DNA of 64,000 bases from Granulicatella seriolae (GTDB lineage: Bacteria > Bacillota > Bacilli > Lactobacillales > Aerococcaceae): positions 23,381 to 87,380 of the forward strand of contig NZ_JANHNZ010000008.1 in NCBI RefSeq assembly GCF_024543085.1, given 5' to 3'. Below are positions 44,214 to 53,538 of the stretch, piece after piece; within the stretch, counting starts at the first letter, position 1; each line of letters begins with the position of its first letter. The notes beneath the pieces were generated by a model. It ran no database searches, was not told the origin of the DNA, and saw only the letters and a program-made list of their open reading frames with translations. A program made the position numbers and the translations under genes.

Positions 44214-44988
44214 TAAATATGTGAATATGGTTTTGATTGGCTTAAAAGAGCAATTAGTTTATGCCAAAGCTATTGTTTTTCGAGAGATTATGATGGGGAT
44301 TATCATGGTGGTTTTCATTAATCTCTGGTCTTTGGTGTATGAAAACCAAGCGACTATCAATGGCGTGACCTTTCATCAAGTCATCTTCTATTTACTGGTA
44401 ACCGAAGCTTATTTTATGGCGCGATCTATGGTTTCCTATAAGATTTCTGATGAAATCAAAAGTGGTTCTATCGCTTATTCTTTAGCCAGACCTTTTGATT
44501 TGCAAGTCTATTATTTTTTGGTGTCAGTTGGAGATTTTTTGTTTAAATTTCTGACCAACTTGTTGTTTGGCTTTCTTCTTTTAATGCTTTTTGGTATCCA
44601 GATGAATGTGACTTTGGCAGATGTCCTTTTATTCTCCATAGCATTGGTTTTCGGGTACAGCATCGATTATTGTATTCAGTTTTTGATTGGTGTCATTAGT
44701 TTTGTCGAGGAAGAGATTTCAGGTTATATTTTCATTTATGAAAAATTACTTTTTGTGTTTGGCGGTATTATATTTCCGGTTGCTTTACTTGAGAGAAGTG
44801 TGCAGCAGTTATTTTATTTTTCGCCATTTCTATATGTTATCGGCTTTCCTGCACAGATTATTACCCATGAAACGGACCATATCGTGCTGATGTTTGGGAT
44901 ACAGCTTGTTGTGTTGGGGATATTAATGGTGTCATCTACCATCTTATTTCATAAATTTAAGAAAAGGGTAGTTGTGAATGGAGGCTAA
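44203..44988 (+). CDS. ABC-2 type exporter, permease 1
   Basis: A 261-residue protein with six membrane helices. Between helices two and three it has KISDEIKSGSIAYSLARPFD, the amphipathic coupling segment of the ABC-2 (DUF990-like) permeases. Permease 2 has the matching SDIISSGKLDYYLTKPKNP. The two permeases probably form a heterodimer. Substrate unknown; relatives export drugs or small cations. Confidence 0.85.
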   Translation: MSTNKYVNMVLIGLKEQLVYAKAIVFREIMMGIIMVVFINLWSLVYENQATINGVTFHQVIFYLLVTEAYFMARSMVSYKISDEIKSGSIAYSLARPFDLQVYYFLVSVGDFLFKFLTNLLFGFLLLMLFGIQMNVTLADVLLFSIALVFGYSIDYCIQFLIGVISFVEEEISGYIFIYEKLLFVFGGIIFPVALLERSVQQLFYFSPFLYVIGFPAQIITHETDHIVLMFGIQLVVLGILMVSSTILFHKFKKRVVVNGG

Positions 44989-44989
44989 T

Positions 44990-45763
44990 ATGTTTTATTG
45001 GAAACTATTTTTAATGAACTTAAAAAGTAACTATACCTATAAGAAAAACTTTTGGATTCAGACAGGGATGATGTTCATCAACAATCTATTCTTCTTGATC
45101 TATTGGCTATTTTTCTTTTCCCTTTTCAAATCAGATACCTTTCAACTGGGAGATATTTTTTATATTTATTCAGTTGTCTACACCGGATTTGGCTTAACTC
45201 AACTGTTTTTTGGAAATCTTACTAATATTTCAGATATTATCAGCTCTGGTAAACTGGACTACTATCTAACTAAACCTAAAAACCCACTTCTTCACTTGCT
45301 TATCTCCAAATCGTCTACGGTGGCATTTGGTGACATTATCTATGGCTTGATGGCCTTTGTACTAGTCATGATGAGAGATTTCAATGTACTGGCAATACCA
45401 ATCTGGCTTGGCGTATGTATTCTGGTGGCTATTATCATTGCATCCTACTATATTATTTTAGGTTCATTCGCCTTTATACTGGGAAATTCGAAAAGTGTGT
45501 CGGATATCGGCGGTAATGCCTTGATTATGTTTGCGGCCTATCCTCAGATAAAGATTTCCTTTTGGATGCGTGTCACGCTTTCGACCCTTATTCCTTCTAT
45601 TATTATCAGTTTGTACCCTCTTAACGTTCTAAAAAATGCAAATGTGATAGATGGTTTGTATTTACTAGGGTTTGCAGTTCTTATTTCTACTGTTGCCTAT
45701 GCGTTTTTTATGTATGGACTGACTCGGTATGAGTCGTCTAATTCGTTTAATCAGAATATGTAG
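44990..45763 (+). CDS. ABC-2 type exporter, permease 2
   Basis: A 257-residue protein with six membrane helices and the ABC-2 coupling motif SGKLDYYLTKPKNPLLHLL. ATG 44990 sits five bases after GGAGG and one base after the previous stop; the longer frame from 44978 would place the start over the ribosome site. Last gene of the operon, followed by LPR copy 9. Confidence 0.85.
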   Translation: MFYWKLFLMNLKSNYTYKKNFWIQTGMMFINNLFFLIYWLFFFSLFKSDTFQLGDIFYIYSVVYTGFGLTQLFFGNLTNISDIISSGKLDYYLTKPKNPLLHLLISKSSTVAFGDIIYGLMAFVLVMMRDFNVLAIPIWLGVCILVAIIIASYYIILGSFAFILGNSKSVSDIGGNALIMFAAYPQIKISFWMRVTLSTLIPSIIISLYPLNVLKNANVIDGLYLLGFAVLISTVAYAFFMYGLTRYESSNSFNQNM

Positions 45764-45789
45764 GTAAAAAGTCCAAATGGTAACCAAAT

Positions 45790-45960
45790 AAAACAGTTCC
45801 CCAGAAATCTATCCGAAATAACGGTGCAAAGCATAGCTGACGCACAGTGGATGTTTCGGCTTCAGCCGATTACAGCCACGTAGACAGCTAAGCCAGTGAG
45901 ACCTAGGCTCACGGCGGTGCCACCGTTCCTATTTCTGATAGATTTCTGGGGAACTGTTTT
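45790..45960. repeat. LPR palindrome, long form, reverse orientation (copy 9)
   Basis: AAAACAGTTCCCCAGAAATC pairs with GATTTCTGGGGAACTGTTTT. The core is the reverse complement of copies 6 and 8 (GCATAGCTGACGCACAGTGG). The flanks AAAAAGTCCAAATGGTAACC on the left and an AT-rich stretch ending GGACTCTTTGC on the right match the outer flanks of copy 6, giving a unit of about 240 bp. Confidence 0.88.
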
Positions 45961-46040
45961 ATGAATTAGAATGCTTTTATTTTATTATGGACTCTTTGCA
46001 CTAACTACAATAGGTTAAGAAACATACTAATCTACACAAT

Positions 46041-46073
46041 AAAAAACCTCCGACAAGCTGTCGGAGGAAAAAA
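46041..46073. terminator. Bidirectional terminator between ABC operon and fic
   Basis: CCTCCGACA pairs with TGTCGGAGG, with A runs before and after, so T runs occur on both strands. Confidence 0.88.
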
Positions 46074-46237
46074 GGATAGAATTAATGACTTGGGAGGGTT
46101 ATTAATTCTTATTTGGGATTGACTAAAGTATAGCCCCATTTTTTGAAGAAATTATGAAGATTTCATGTAAAGTTAACAATTATTTCTTTTTAGAGTTGTG
46201 AATATATCTTTATCTAGTAATGGAAAACCATAGCGAC

Positions 46238-46909
46238 TTATTTAAACTCGCTCATACGAATGCGTTCAAAGTCTAATGACTCCTTAAATAATTGGACCAG
46301 TCCAGCAACATTTTGCTCCCCTAAGAATTCCATATATTGCCCGCGCCATTCTTTTTTAATGACAATCGGACTATTTAGGAACTTCATACTGAGGTACATC
46401 AAAATCATTCTTCCTGTACGCCCATTGCCATCAGAAAATGGATGAATGCGTTCAAATTGGATATGCGATTCTGCTAATGCGTCGAGCATATCGGCATCAT
46501 TAGTGGAAGTCTCTAGACGATAATTGGTATTGTCAACCCATTGAGCCATCAACAGTGGTGTTTCAGCTGGCGTTGCAGTTTCGAATTCAGCTCCTCTAAT
46601 CGCATTTTGTTGTGTTTTAAAGTGTCCATTATCGTGCTGTAAGCGGTCCGTTAATAGGGCATGAATTTTTTTTGTTTCTGTTAAATTTAGTGATTCTCTC
46701 TGTAATAAGAGGTCTTCAATATATGCAAAAGTTTGTTTGTGGTTTTCTATTTCGAAGAATTCACGAATACTTTTGCCTTGACTGGGTAGTGTGCCCTCTA
46801 GAATAATCGAAACAGTTTGTGGTAAAGAAATCGTATTGCCTTCAATGGCACTGGAATGGTAGGCCATGCGAACAAGTATATCGTCTAAGTAGTCTTGGGA
46901 AACCTTCAT
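46238..46909 (-). CDS. Fic-domain protein (putative AMP transferase)
   Basis: A 223-residue protein with the complete Fic core HPFSDGNGRTGR (residues about 155-166), which transfers AMP or other nucleotide parts to a target. Near the N terminus, HSSAIEGN is the inhibitory (S/T)xxxE(G/N) motif whose Glu blocks the ATP site, so it is a self-inhibited class II Fic. It has no partner antitoxin gene. The start is ATG 46909 with AGGGG upstream; the longer frame has no ribosome site. Target unknown. Confidence 0.88.
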   Translation of the reverse strand: MKVSQDYLDDILVRMAYHSSAIEGNTISLPQTVSIILEGTLPSQGKSIREFFEIENHKQTFAYIEDLLLQRESLNLTETKKIHALLTDRLQHDNGHFKTQQNAIRGAEFETATPAETPLLMAQWVDNTNYRLETSTNDADMLDALAESHIQFERIHPFSDGNGRTGRMILMYLSMKFLNSPIVIKKEWRGQYMEFLGEQNVAGLVQLFKESLDFERIRMSEFK

Positions 46910-47053
46910 ATGCAACCCCTCACTTTCGTTTGCCTCTATTATACAATACCTTTTTGATGAAACATAAGGCATTCTTAGTTATTTTTAAACTATTGCCACT
47001 GTAGATGTTGAGTTGCAGCCTTGATTAGTTTAAAACCTTATGTTCAAACCAAC

Positions 47054-47533
47054 TCACTTATGATAAGCATGCCCATGATTTATCCGAAAACTCCGATAGA
47101 TTTGCTCCACCAATACCAAGCGCATCAATTGATGAGGCAGGGTCATACGCCCAAAGGATAGGCTTTGGTTGGCGCGCTTGTTAACGGCCTTGCTCAAGCC
47201 TAGTGAGCCACCGATGACAAAGGTCACGGCACTTTTTCCACCAGAAGCTAATTGGTCCATCTCTTCTGCTAGCTCTTCGGATGACAGGCTTTGTCCTTCA
47301 ATGGCTAGTTCGATGACATACTCAGTTTCTTTAATTTTAGCTAAAATGCGTTCACCCTCTTTGAACTTAACCAATTCCATTTCCTTAAAGCTCAAGTTCT
47401 CTGGCGCTTTCTCGTCAGCGACTTCAATTAGTTCGATTTTGCAGTAGGAACCGAGGCGTTTTGTGTATTCTTCAATCCCCATTTTTAGGTATTTTTCTTT
47501 TAATTTTCCGACACTGACAATCTTGATATGCAT
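47054..47533 (-). CDS. rlmH: 23S rRNA (pseudouridine1915-N3)-methyltransferase RlmH
   Basis: A 159-residue protein, exactly the family length: [17 protein letters not shown] at the start, [14 protein letters not shown] for the SAM knot, and the C-terminal [20 protein letters not shown] with HAYHK. It methylates a pseudouridine in helix 69 of 23S rRNA. ATG 47533 is chosen for length and the AAGGGG upstream. Confidence 0.96.
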   Translation of the reverse strand: MHIKIVSVGKLKEKYLKMGIEEYTKRLGSYCKIELIEVADEKAPENLSFKEMELVKFKEGERILAKIKETEYVIELAIEGQSLSSEELAEEMDQLASGGKSAVTFVIGGSLGLSKAVNKRANQSLSFGRMTLPHQLMRLVLVEQIYRSFRINHGHAYHK

Positions 47534-47707
47534 TCCGCATCCCCTTAACAAATTTTTATCCAAATCTTTACTTTCGTGGTACAATAGCAATACATATTTG
47601 AAATCAGGCTAATTCAAAAGCTTTGCTTTCACTTATTATAACGTATAGAATTAGTGTCTTGCCACAGAATCGTGTCAAGACCGTAGAACTATCTGGAGGG
47701 GTACTTC

Positions 47708-49087
47708 ATGCTTGACAAATTATTTGCAAAATCGGTTCAACTCCGACTTGTTGTTTCATTTGCTGCTCTGATTTTTTCGGGGTCGCTGCTTTTATCACTG
47801 CCCATTTCTCAACTGGCCACTAGTCAGGCGACTTATTTTGATCATTTATTTACATCTGTTTCCATGGTCTGTGTAACCGGCTTATCAACAACTGCTGTTT
47901 CTGACACCTATACCCACTTCGGGCAAATTATCTGTATGATTCTGATGCAGCTAGGTGGCTTGGGGCTTATGAGTTTGGTGGCTTTTATTGTTTACAACTT
48001 CGGCAGGCGCATCTCGTTTGTTGACCAAATGACCTTGCAAGAGGGGCTTAACCGTGATGATGCTAGTAACTTCAAAGATTTCTTATTTAGTATTTTCCGC
48101 TATACCTTTAGCGTGGAACTAATTGCTACGGCTATTTTTTCCATTCGTTTTGTGCCCCTTTTAGGTTGGAAGCAAGGGATATTCAGCTCCTTATTTTTAG
48201 CAATTTCGGCTTTTTGTAATGCAGGTTTTGATAATTTTGGTTCAAGTAGCCTTCAAAATTATGCACATGACCCACTGGTTGTTTTAACAGTGGCAGGATT
48301 GATTATTTTAGGTGGTCTAGGCTTTTCTGTTTGGTTTGATATACGTAGAAACTTTCAGGAATTCCGTAAGAGTAAAGGGACTAATAATCGCCGACCATTT
48401 TACAAGAGACTTAGTTATCATACCCGAGTTGTTTTAACGACAACGGCAGGTATTCTGCTGATGGGGACCATTTCGACCTTGGCGACAGAGTTTAGGAATG
48501 TGGGGACGATTGGCAATTTTACTTTTATGGACAAGATTATGACTAGTTTTTTCCAAAGTGTGACCATGAGAACGGCTGGTTTTGCAACGATAGATTACAC
48601 CAAAGCCAATCCTATTTCTCTTTTGATTTACTGCGTTCAAATGTTTATCGGTGGTTCCCCAGGTGGTACGGCGGGTGGGATTAAGACAACCACATTTTTA
48701 ATTGTGATGGTCTTTCTTCTTTCGGTCATCCGTGGGCATCGCTATTCTAATTTTAAATCACGCACATTCTCACTTGATTTGATTCGAAAGAGTTTGGTGG
48801 TCTTCGTCCTATTTGTTTCAACCTTTATCCTTGGTTTGGCCTTCTTGACTATTACGGATCCGCAAGTACCATTCTTACATCTGACCTTTGAAAGTATGTC
48901 AGCTCTGGGAACGGTCGGTGTTTCCGCCAACTTGACGCCACATTTGACCAGATACGGGCAAACCATCTTGATGATGCTCATGTTTATCGGGCGCTTGGGA
49001 CCATTAACTCTGCTCATCGGCCTGTCAAGGCAAGACAAAAAACATCGAAACCTCCATTTGGCAGAAGCTCAAATTTTGGTTGGTTAA
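47708..49087 (+). CDS. ktrB: Potassium channel subunit KtrB
   Basis: A 459-residue TrkH/KtrB-family channel with four pore repeats. The selectivity Gly is seen in VCVTGLST, FCNAGFDNFG, MRTAGFAT and LGTVGVSANLT, and GGSPGGTAGGIKTTTF forms the loop of the third repeat. It moves K+ with Na+, gated by the cytoplasmic KtrA ring encoded 45 bases downstream. GGAGGGG precedes ATG 47708. Confidence 0.94.
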   Translation: MLDKLFAKSVQLRLVVSFAALIFSGSLLLSLPISQLATSQATYFDHLFTSVSMVCVTGLSTTAVSDTYTHFGQIICMILMQLGGLGLMSLVAFIVYNFGRRISFVDQMTLQEGLNRDDASNFKDFLFSIFRYTFSVELIATAIFSIRFVPLLGWKQGIFSSLFLAISAFCNAGFDNFGSSSLQNYAHDPLVVLTVAGLIILGGLGFSVWFDIRRNFQEFRKSKGTNNRRPFYKRLSYHTRVVLTTTAGILLMGTISTLATEFRNVGTIGNFTFMDKIMTSFFQSVTMRTAGFATIDYTKANPISLLIYCVQMFIGGSPGGTAGGIKTTTFLIVMVFLLSVIRGHRYSNFKSRTFSLDLIRKSLVVFVLFVSTFILGLAFLTITDPQVPFLHLTFESMSALGTVGVSANLTPHLTRYGQTILMMLMFIGRLGPLTLLIGLSRQDKKHRNLHLAEAQILVG

Positions 49088-49132
49088 GGTCACGATATTG
49101 AATAATTATTATAGAAGAAAGAAGGAACAAGA

Positions 49133-49807
49133 ATGGCAAAACGTACAATTGGAATACTAGGACTAGGGATTTTTGGTTCTACTATTGCGAAAACTCTTAG
49201 CCAATATGACTGCGATGTCATCGCGATTGATAAAGGTGAGGAGAATGTAAACCGTCTAGAACCCTATGTCACTAAGGGGGTTGTGGGGGATATTACCGAT
49301 GATGAACAATTAGAAGCTGCTGGAATTGCTAGCTGCGATGTGGTCATAGTAGCAACTGGGTCCAGCCTAGAAGCCAGTGTTTTGGCTATCCTACACTGCA
49401 AAAAAATGGGCATTCCAGAAATTATTGCTAAGGCGAAGAGTCGTGTCGCTAATGAAATTCTGGTGCAAATGGGTGCTAATAAAGTGATTTCGCCTGAAAA
49501 AGAAACTGGAATTCGAGTGGCTAAAAATATCCTACACCGCAAAATTTCAGACGTTATCAAATTAGACAACAACATCTCACTAATTGAGTTTTATCCACCA
49601 AAAAAATGGGTTGGAAAAACCTTACAAGAACTTGACTTGCGTAACAAATATGATATGAACTTACTGGGTTACCGTATGGCACCACATGAAAAACTAAATA
49701 TTCAGTTCACAGCTGATTACCGCTTCACACCTGACGAATTATTAGTTGCCCTAACGGAATCAGAAGTCTTTGAACGTGAGGACTATTTGAATGAGTTGGG
49801 AGACTAG
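49133..49807 (+). CDS. ktrA: Potassium uptake regulatory subunit KtrA
   Basis: A 224-residue RCK protein. The N-terminal nucleotide-binding domain has GILGLGIFGSTIAKTL, and the acidic end of the second strand is AIDKGEENV. A C-terminal RCK_C domain (from about residue 135) follows, which in relatives binds c-di-AMP. It assembles as an octamer on KtrB. Confidence 0.94.
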   Translation: MAKRTIGILGLGIFGSTIAKTLSQYDCDVIAIDKGEENVNRLEPYVTKGVVGDITDDEQLEAAGIASCDVVIVATGSSLEASVLAILHCKKMGIPEIIAKAKSRVANEILVQMGANKVISPEKETGIRVAKNILHRKISDVIKLDNNISLIEFYPPKKWVGKTLQELDLRNKYDMNLLGYRMAPHEKLNIQFTADYRFTPDELLVALTESEVFEREDYLNELGD

Positions 49808-49836
49808 AGGTAAAAATAAAAATCATTCTAAATCAT

Positions 49837-50006
49837 AAAAGAGTTCCCCAGAAATCTATCCGAAATGGGAACGGTGGCACCGCCGTGAGCCAAAGTCTCA
49901 CTGGCTTAGCTGTCTACGTGGCTGTAAATCGGCACAAGCCAACATCCACTGTGCGTCAGCTATGCTATACACCGTTCTATAAGGATAAATTTCTGGGGAA
50001 CTCTTT
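49837..50006. repeat. LPR palindrome, long form (copy 10)
   Basis: AAAAGAGTTCCCCAGAAATC at the left and ATTTCTGGGGAACTCTTT at the right, with the core hairpins CCGTGAG/CTCAC and GTGGCTGT/ACATCCAC. The left flank TTCTAAATCAT is shared with copy 6. Confidence 0.87.
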
Positions 50007-50078
50007 GGCTTATTGGTAAAATGGATTTCTACCCGCTTGTTTACATAAAAAACTTACACCATTTCCTAACAATATTTC

Positions 50079-50155
50079 TTAACGAATACAGAAAAATACG
50101 GTATAATAAACATAATTAAAACGCTTACCGAGTTCATAAAATCGAAATCATGAAC
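50079..50155 (+). promoter_or_regulatory. Promoter and leader hairpin of the oad operon
   Basis: TTAACG (50079), a 17-base spacer and TATAAT (50102-50107). Downstream, GTTCAT (50132) and ATGAAC (50150) form an inverted repeat that could be an operator. Confidence 0.55.
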
Positions 50156-50201
50156 GAGATAGCGCTAATACAAGGTATAAATCACGTGAGGAGGTAATCT
50201 T

Positions 50202-51671
50202 TTGGAAATGAATCACTTAGACCAAGAAGTTGCAACAAAGGAGAAGACTTCTGCTACAAAAAAGAGGCATATTGGCATCACGGACACGGTTCTTAGAGAC
50301 GCTCACCAGAGTTTAATGGCGACTCGGATGACCATTGAGGACATGATTCCCATATTGCCAACCTTAGACCAAATCGGCTTCGACTCGCTCGAATGTTGGG
50401 GTGGGGCAACCTTTGATGCCTGCATTCGCTTCTTGAACGAAGACCCATGGGAAAGATTGCGAACGATTAAACGTCTAGCCCCAAACACCCCATTGCAAAT
50501 GCTGCTGCGAGGTCAAAACCTGCTAGGCTATCGCCATTATGCGGATGATGTAGTCGAAAAGTTTGTGCAAGAATCAGCAGATAACGGGATTGATATCTTC
50601 CGAGTTTTTGATGCCCTCAATGACCCGCGCAATCTGCAAACCGCCCTAAAAGCAGTCAAAAAAGCTGGTAAGGAAGCGCAGATGGCTATTTGTTATACCA
50701 TCAGTGATGTGCATACGCTAGACTACTATGAAGACTTGGCAGTAACTCTAAAAGATATGGGAGCAGACTCTATTTGTATCAAGGATATGGCTGGTATTTT
50801 GACCCCACATGTCTGCCGCCAGTTGGTTTCTCGTCTCAAAGAGGCCACCCAATTACCAGTTATTGTGCACACGCATTGCACTAGCGGGATTGCCCTTTTA
50901 ACCTATCAAGCTGCTATCGAAGCCGGTGCAGACCGAGTTGACACCGCACTTTCCCCATTCAGTGAAGGGACCAGTCAACCATCAACCGAGTCGTTAGTAC
51001 TAGCTCTACAAGAGGAAGGCTACGATATTCCGCTTGATTTAGCTAAACTGGAAGAGGCGGCTAACTATTTCAGAAAGATCAAAGATAAGTACCTGGCAAA
51101 TGGGCTCCTTGACCCTAAGATGCTGACACCAGACCCTCGAGCGCTGATCTATCAAGTTCCAGGGGGGATGTTGTCCAACATGTACTCACAACTCAAGCAG
51201 GCCAAGGCTACGGATAAGTATGAAGAAGTTCTGCAAGAAGTGCCAAAAGTCCGTGCTGACTTAGGATTTCCACCACTTGTGACGCCACTTAGCCAGATGG
51301 TCGGTACCCAAGCTGCTATGAATGTCTTGACCGGCCAGCGTTATAAGATGGTGTCCAATGAAGTCAAAGCCTATCTAGTTGGTGAGTATGGCAAATCACC
51401 TGTACCAATTGACCCAGGTTTTAGGCAGGAGATTGTTGGTGATGCTGAGGTAATCCATTGTCGTCCAGCCGACTTAATCGAGGCGGAGTTTGACCATTTG
51501 AAAGCTGATTTAGGTGATTTGGCAAAGAGTGATGAGGATGTCTTAATCTATGCACTCTTCCCACAGGTTGGTAAAACCTATCTAGAGGGCAAATACCAAG
51601 CAGCACCACCAGAAGAAGTCGCACCAACGCAAGGACCAATAAAAGTTTACGCCTACACCAGAAAAGGATAG
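50202..51671 (+). CDS. oadA: Oxaloacetate decarboxylase alpha subunit (carboxyltransferase)
   Basis: A 489-residue cytoplasmic subunit: DTVLRDAHQSLMATRM with the metal Asp, VIVHTHCTSGIALLTYQAAI with the metal His pair, and a conserved PYC_OADA domain (residues about 320-460). It has no biotin domain of its own; a separate biotin carrier is encoded two genes later. It moves CO2 from oxaloacetate to biotin. TTG 50202 lies six bases after GAGGAGGT; ATG 50208 is the alternative. Confidence 0.94.
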   Translation: MEMNHLDQEVATKEKTSATKKRHIGITDTVLRDAHQSLMATRMTIEDMIPILPTLDQIGFDSLECWGGATFDACIRFLNEDPWERLRTIKRLAPNTPLQMLLRGQNLLGYRHYADDVVEKFVQESADNGIDIFRVFDALNDPRNLQTALKAVKKAGKEAQMAICYTISDVHTLDYYEDLAVTLKDMGADSICIKDMAGILTPHVCRQLVSRLKEATQLPVIVHTHCTSGIALLTYQAAIEAGADRVDTALSPFSEGTSQPSTESLVLALQEEGYDIPLDLAKLEEAANYFRKIKDKYLANGLLDPKMLTPDPRALIYQVPGGMLSNMYSQLKQAKATDKYEEVLQEVPKVRADLGFPPLVTPLSQMVGTQAAMNVLTGQRYKMVSNEVKAYLVGEYGKSPVPIDPGFRQEIVGDAEVIHCRPADLIEAEFDHLKADLGDLAKSDEDVLIYALFPQVGKTYLEGKYQAAPPEEVAPTQGPIKVYAYTRKG

Positions 51672-51683
51672 AGGGGAAGTCTT

Positions 51684-51971
51684 ATGAATCAAACAATGAT
51701 AGATGCTTTTCAAGTGACAATAGTTGCCATGGTGCTGGTATTCTTTGTGCTATTCTGCCTCATGTTACTCATGCAAGGAGTAGCAAAGATCATAGGCAAC
51801 AAGCAAGAAACCCAAACAGTAAAACCAGCTGTAACCCAGGCTATAACCCAATCAACATCTGCCCCCAACAATGACTTGGCTAGGGTAGCTGTTTTAACTG
51901 CCCTCGCACATGCCGCCAATGAAGAGAGCGGCAAACACTACCAAGTCGTCGACGTGAAACGCCTAGCCTAG
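51684..51971 (+). CDS. oadG: Oxaloacetate decarboxylase gamma-like subunit
   Basis: A 95-residue protein with one N-terminal membrane helix (VTIVAMVLVFFVLFCLMLLM) and a Pro/Thr/Gln-rich linker ending in LARVAVLTALAHAANEES. This is the layout of OadG, which holds the alpha and beta subunits together. It lies 12 bp after oadA and 19 bp before the biotin carrier. Confidence 0.85.
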   Translation: MNQTMIDAFQVTIVAMVLVFFVLFCLMLLMQGVAKIIGNKQETQTVKPAVTQAITQSTSAPNNDLARVAVLTALAHAANEESGKHYQVVDVKRLA

Positions 51972-51990
51972 ACAAAAAGGAGAAGAAAAG

Positions 51991-52353
51991 ATGAAAACAT
52001 ATGAAATCACCGTAGATGGTCAAGTCTATCAAGTTACTCTAAAAGAAATTGATGCCAGTCAAGCGCCAACTCAAGCAGCGCCAGCTCCAAGTCAAGCGCC
52101 GGCAGCACAGCCAGTTAGTGCCGCACCAAGTTCAGGAGCTAGCAATGTAGAAATCCTAGCCCCAATGGCAGGAAACATCTTATCTATCGCTGTCAAGGTA
52201 GGCGACCAAGTCAAAAAAGGCGACCTACTACTCGTCTTAGAAGCTATGAAGATGGAAAATGAAATTCTAGCGCCGCAAGACGGTCAAGTTGCACAAATAC
52301 TCATTAGCGAAAAAAATAGTGTGGAATCCGGACAAGTTCTACTCACACTTTAG
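51991..52353 (+). CDS. Biotin carboxyl carrier subunit of oxaloacetate decarboxylase
   Basis: A 120-residue protein. A short N-terminal strand (YEITVDGQVYQVTLKEI), an Ala/Pro/Gln-rich flexible linker (residues about 23-55) and a biotinyl domain with the modified Lys in EAMKMEN and flanking ILAPMAGNIL. In many bacteria this domain is fused to OadA; here it is a separate gene. It carries CO2 from OadA to OadB. Confidence 0.93.
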   Translation: MKTYEITVDGQVYQVTLKEIDASQAPTQAAPAPSQAPAAQPVSAAPSSGASNVEILAPMAGNILSIAVKVGDQVKKGDLLLVLEAMKMENEILAPQDGQVAQILISEKNSVESGQVLLTL

Positions 52354-52368
52354 GGAGGGAAAGTAACC

Positions 52369-53499
52369 ATGAATGATATAATTCGACAACTGATTGACTC
52401 ATCAGGTTTTGCTAACCTAACCGTGAACAATGTGATTATGGTTGTTTTGGCCTGTTTTTTCCTCTACTTAGGTATCAAAAAGCAATATGAACCTTATCTC
52501 ATGGTTCCGATTGCCTTTGGAATACTCTTAGTGAACCTGCCCCTTGCAGGATTGATGGCAGAACCGGCTGGTGGTAGCCCTGGTGGCTTACTACATTATT
52601 TGTACCAAGGAACGAATTTAGGGATTTATCCTCCATTAATCTTCCTTTGTTTAGGCGCTTCAACAGATTTTGGACCGTTGATTGCTAATCCTAAAACCAT
52701 TTTACTGGGTGGAGCAGCACAATTTGGTATCTTTGCGGCCTTTTTCTTGGCAACAGCTTTGGGAATGACAGAACCAGAAGCGGGAGCTATTGGAATTATT
52801 GGTGGAGCAGACGGACCGACAGCCATTTTTGTTACAACCCGTTTGGCGCCACATCTCTTATCCGCTATCGCCTTAGCAGCCTATTCATATATGGCGCTAG
52901 TACCGATTATTCAGCCGCCGATTATTCGTCTTTTGACGACTGAAAAAGAGCGCAAGGTAGTGATGACCCAGTCTAGAAATGTTTCTCAAACGGAAAAGAT
53001 TATTTTCCCTATCATGACGACCATCTTTATCGCTTTAGTGGTACCAAGTGCCACGACCTTAGTGGGCTGTCTCATGTTGGGTAACCTGATTCGTGAGATA
53101 AAGATTGTTCCAAAACTCACCGAAACGTTACAAAATGCTATGATGTATACCGTCACCATTTTACTAGGGATTACGGTAGGAGCTAAGGCAGATGGCGATC
53201 TGTTCTTGTCGCCAACGACCTTGAAGATTATTGTGTTAGGTTTGCTTGCTTTTGCTATTGGAACTGCCTCAGGTGTCATCTTTGGGAAAATTATGTACCG
53301 CTTAAGTGGTGGGAAAGTTAACCCAATGATCGGTGCCGCAGGGGTTTCAGCCGTTCCAATGGCAGCCCGCGTGGTACAAAAAGAAGGTCAAAAAGAAGAC
53401 CCAGGTAACTTCCTACTCATGCACGCCATGGGACCAAACGTTGCCGGAGTTATCGGTTCTGCCATCGCAGCTGGTGTGCTCCTAGCCTTCTTTGCCTGA
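52369..53499 (+). CDS. oadB: Oxaloacetate decarboxylase beta subunit (sodium pump)
   Basis: A 376-residue integral membrane protein with about nine helices: GGADGPTAIFVTTRLAPHLL with the conserved Asp in the Na+ pocket, and KVNPMIGAAGVSAVPMAARV. It releases CO2 from carboxybiotin and pumps Na+ out. With the three preceding genes it completes a sodium-pumping decarboxylase, as used in citrate or oxaloacetate fermentation. No citrate lyase genes are in the window. Confidence 0.95.
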   Translation: MNDIIRQLIDSSGFANLTVNNVIMVVLACFFLYLGIKKQYEPYLMVPIAFGILLVNLPLAGLMAEPAGGSPGGLLHYLYQGTNLGIYPPLIFLCLGASTDFGPLIANPKTILLGGAAQFGIFAAFFLATALGMTEPEAGAIGIIGGADGPTAIFVTTRLAPHLLSAIALAAYSYMALVPIIQPPIIRLLTTEKERKVVMTQSRNVSQTEKIIFPIMTTIFIALVVPSATTLVGCLMLGNLIREIKIVPKLTETLQNAMMYTVTILLGITVGAKADGDLFLSPTTLKIIVLGLLAFAIGTASGVIFGKIMYRLSGGKVNPMIGAAGVSAVPMAARVVQKEGQKEDPGNFLLMHAMGPNVAGVIGSAIAAGVLLAFFA

Positions 53500-53538
53500 T
53501 AAAAGAATTAGAAAAACTTAACTAAAGGACGGTTATTC

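Noticed and set aside
47591..47707. c-di-AMP (ydaO) riboswitch before ktrB
   Set aside because: The gap is only 117 bp and shows none of the conserved pieces of that riboswitch.
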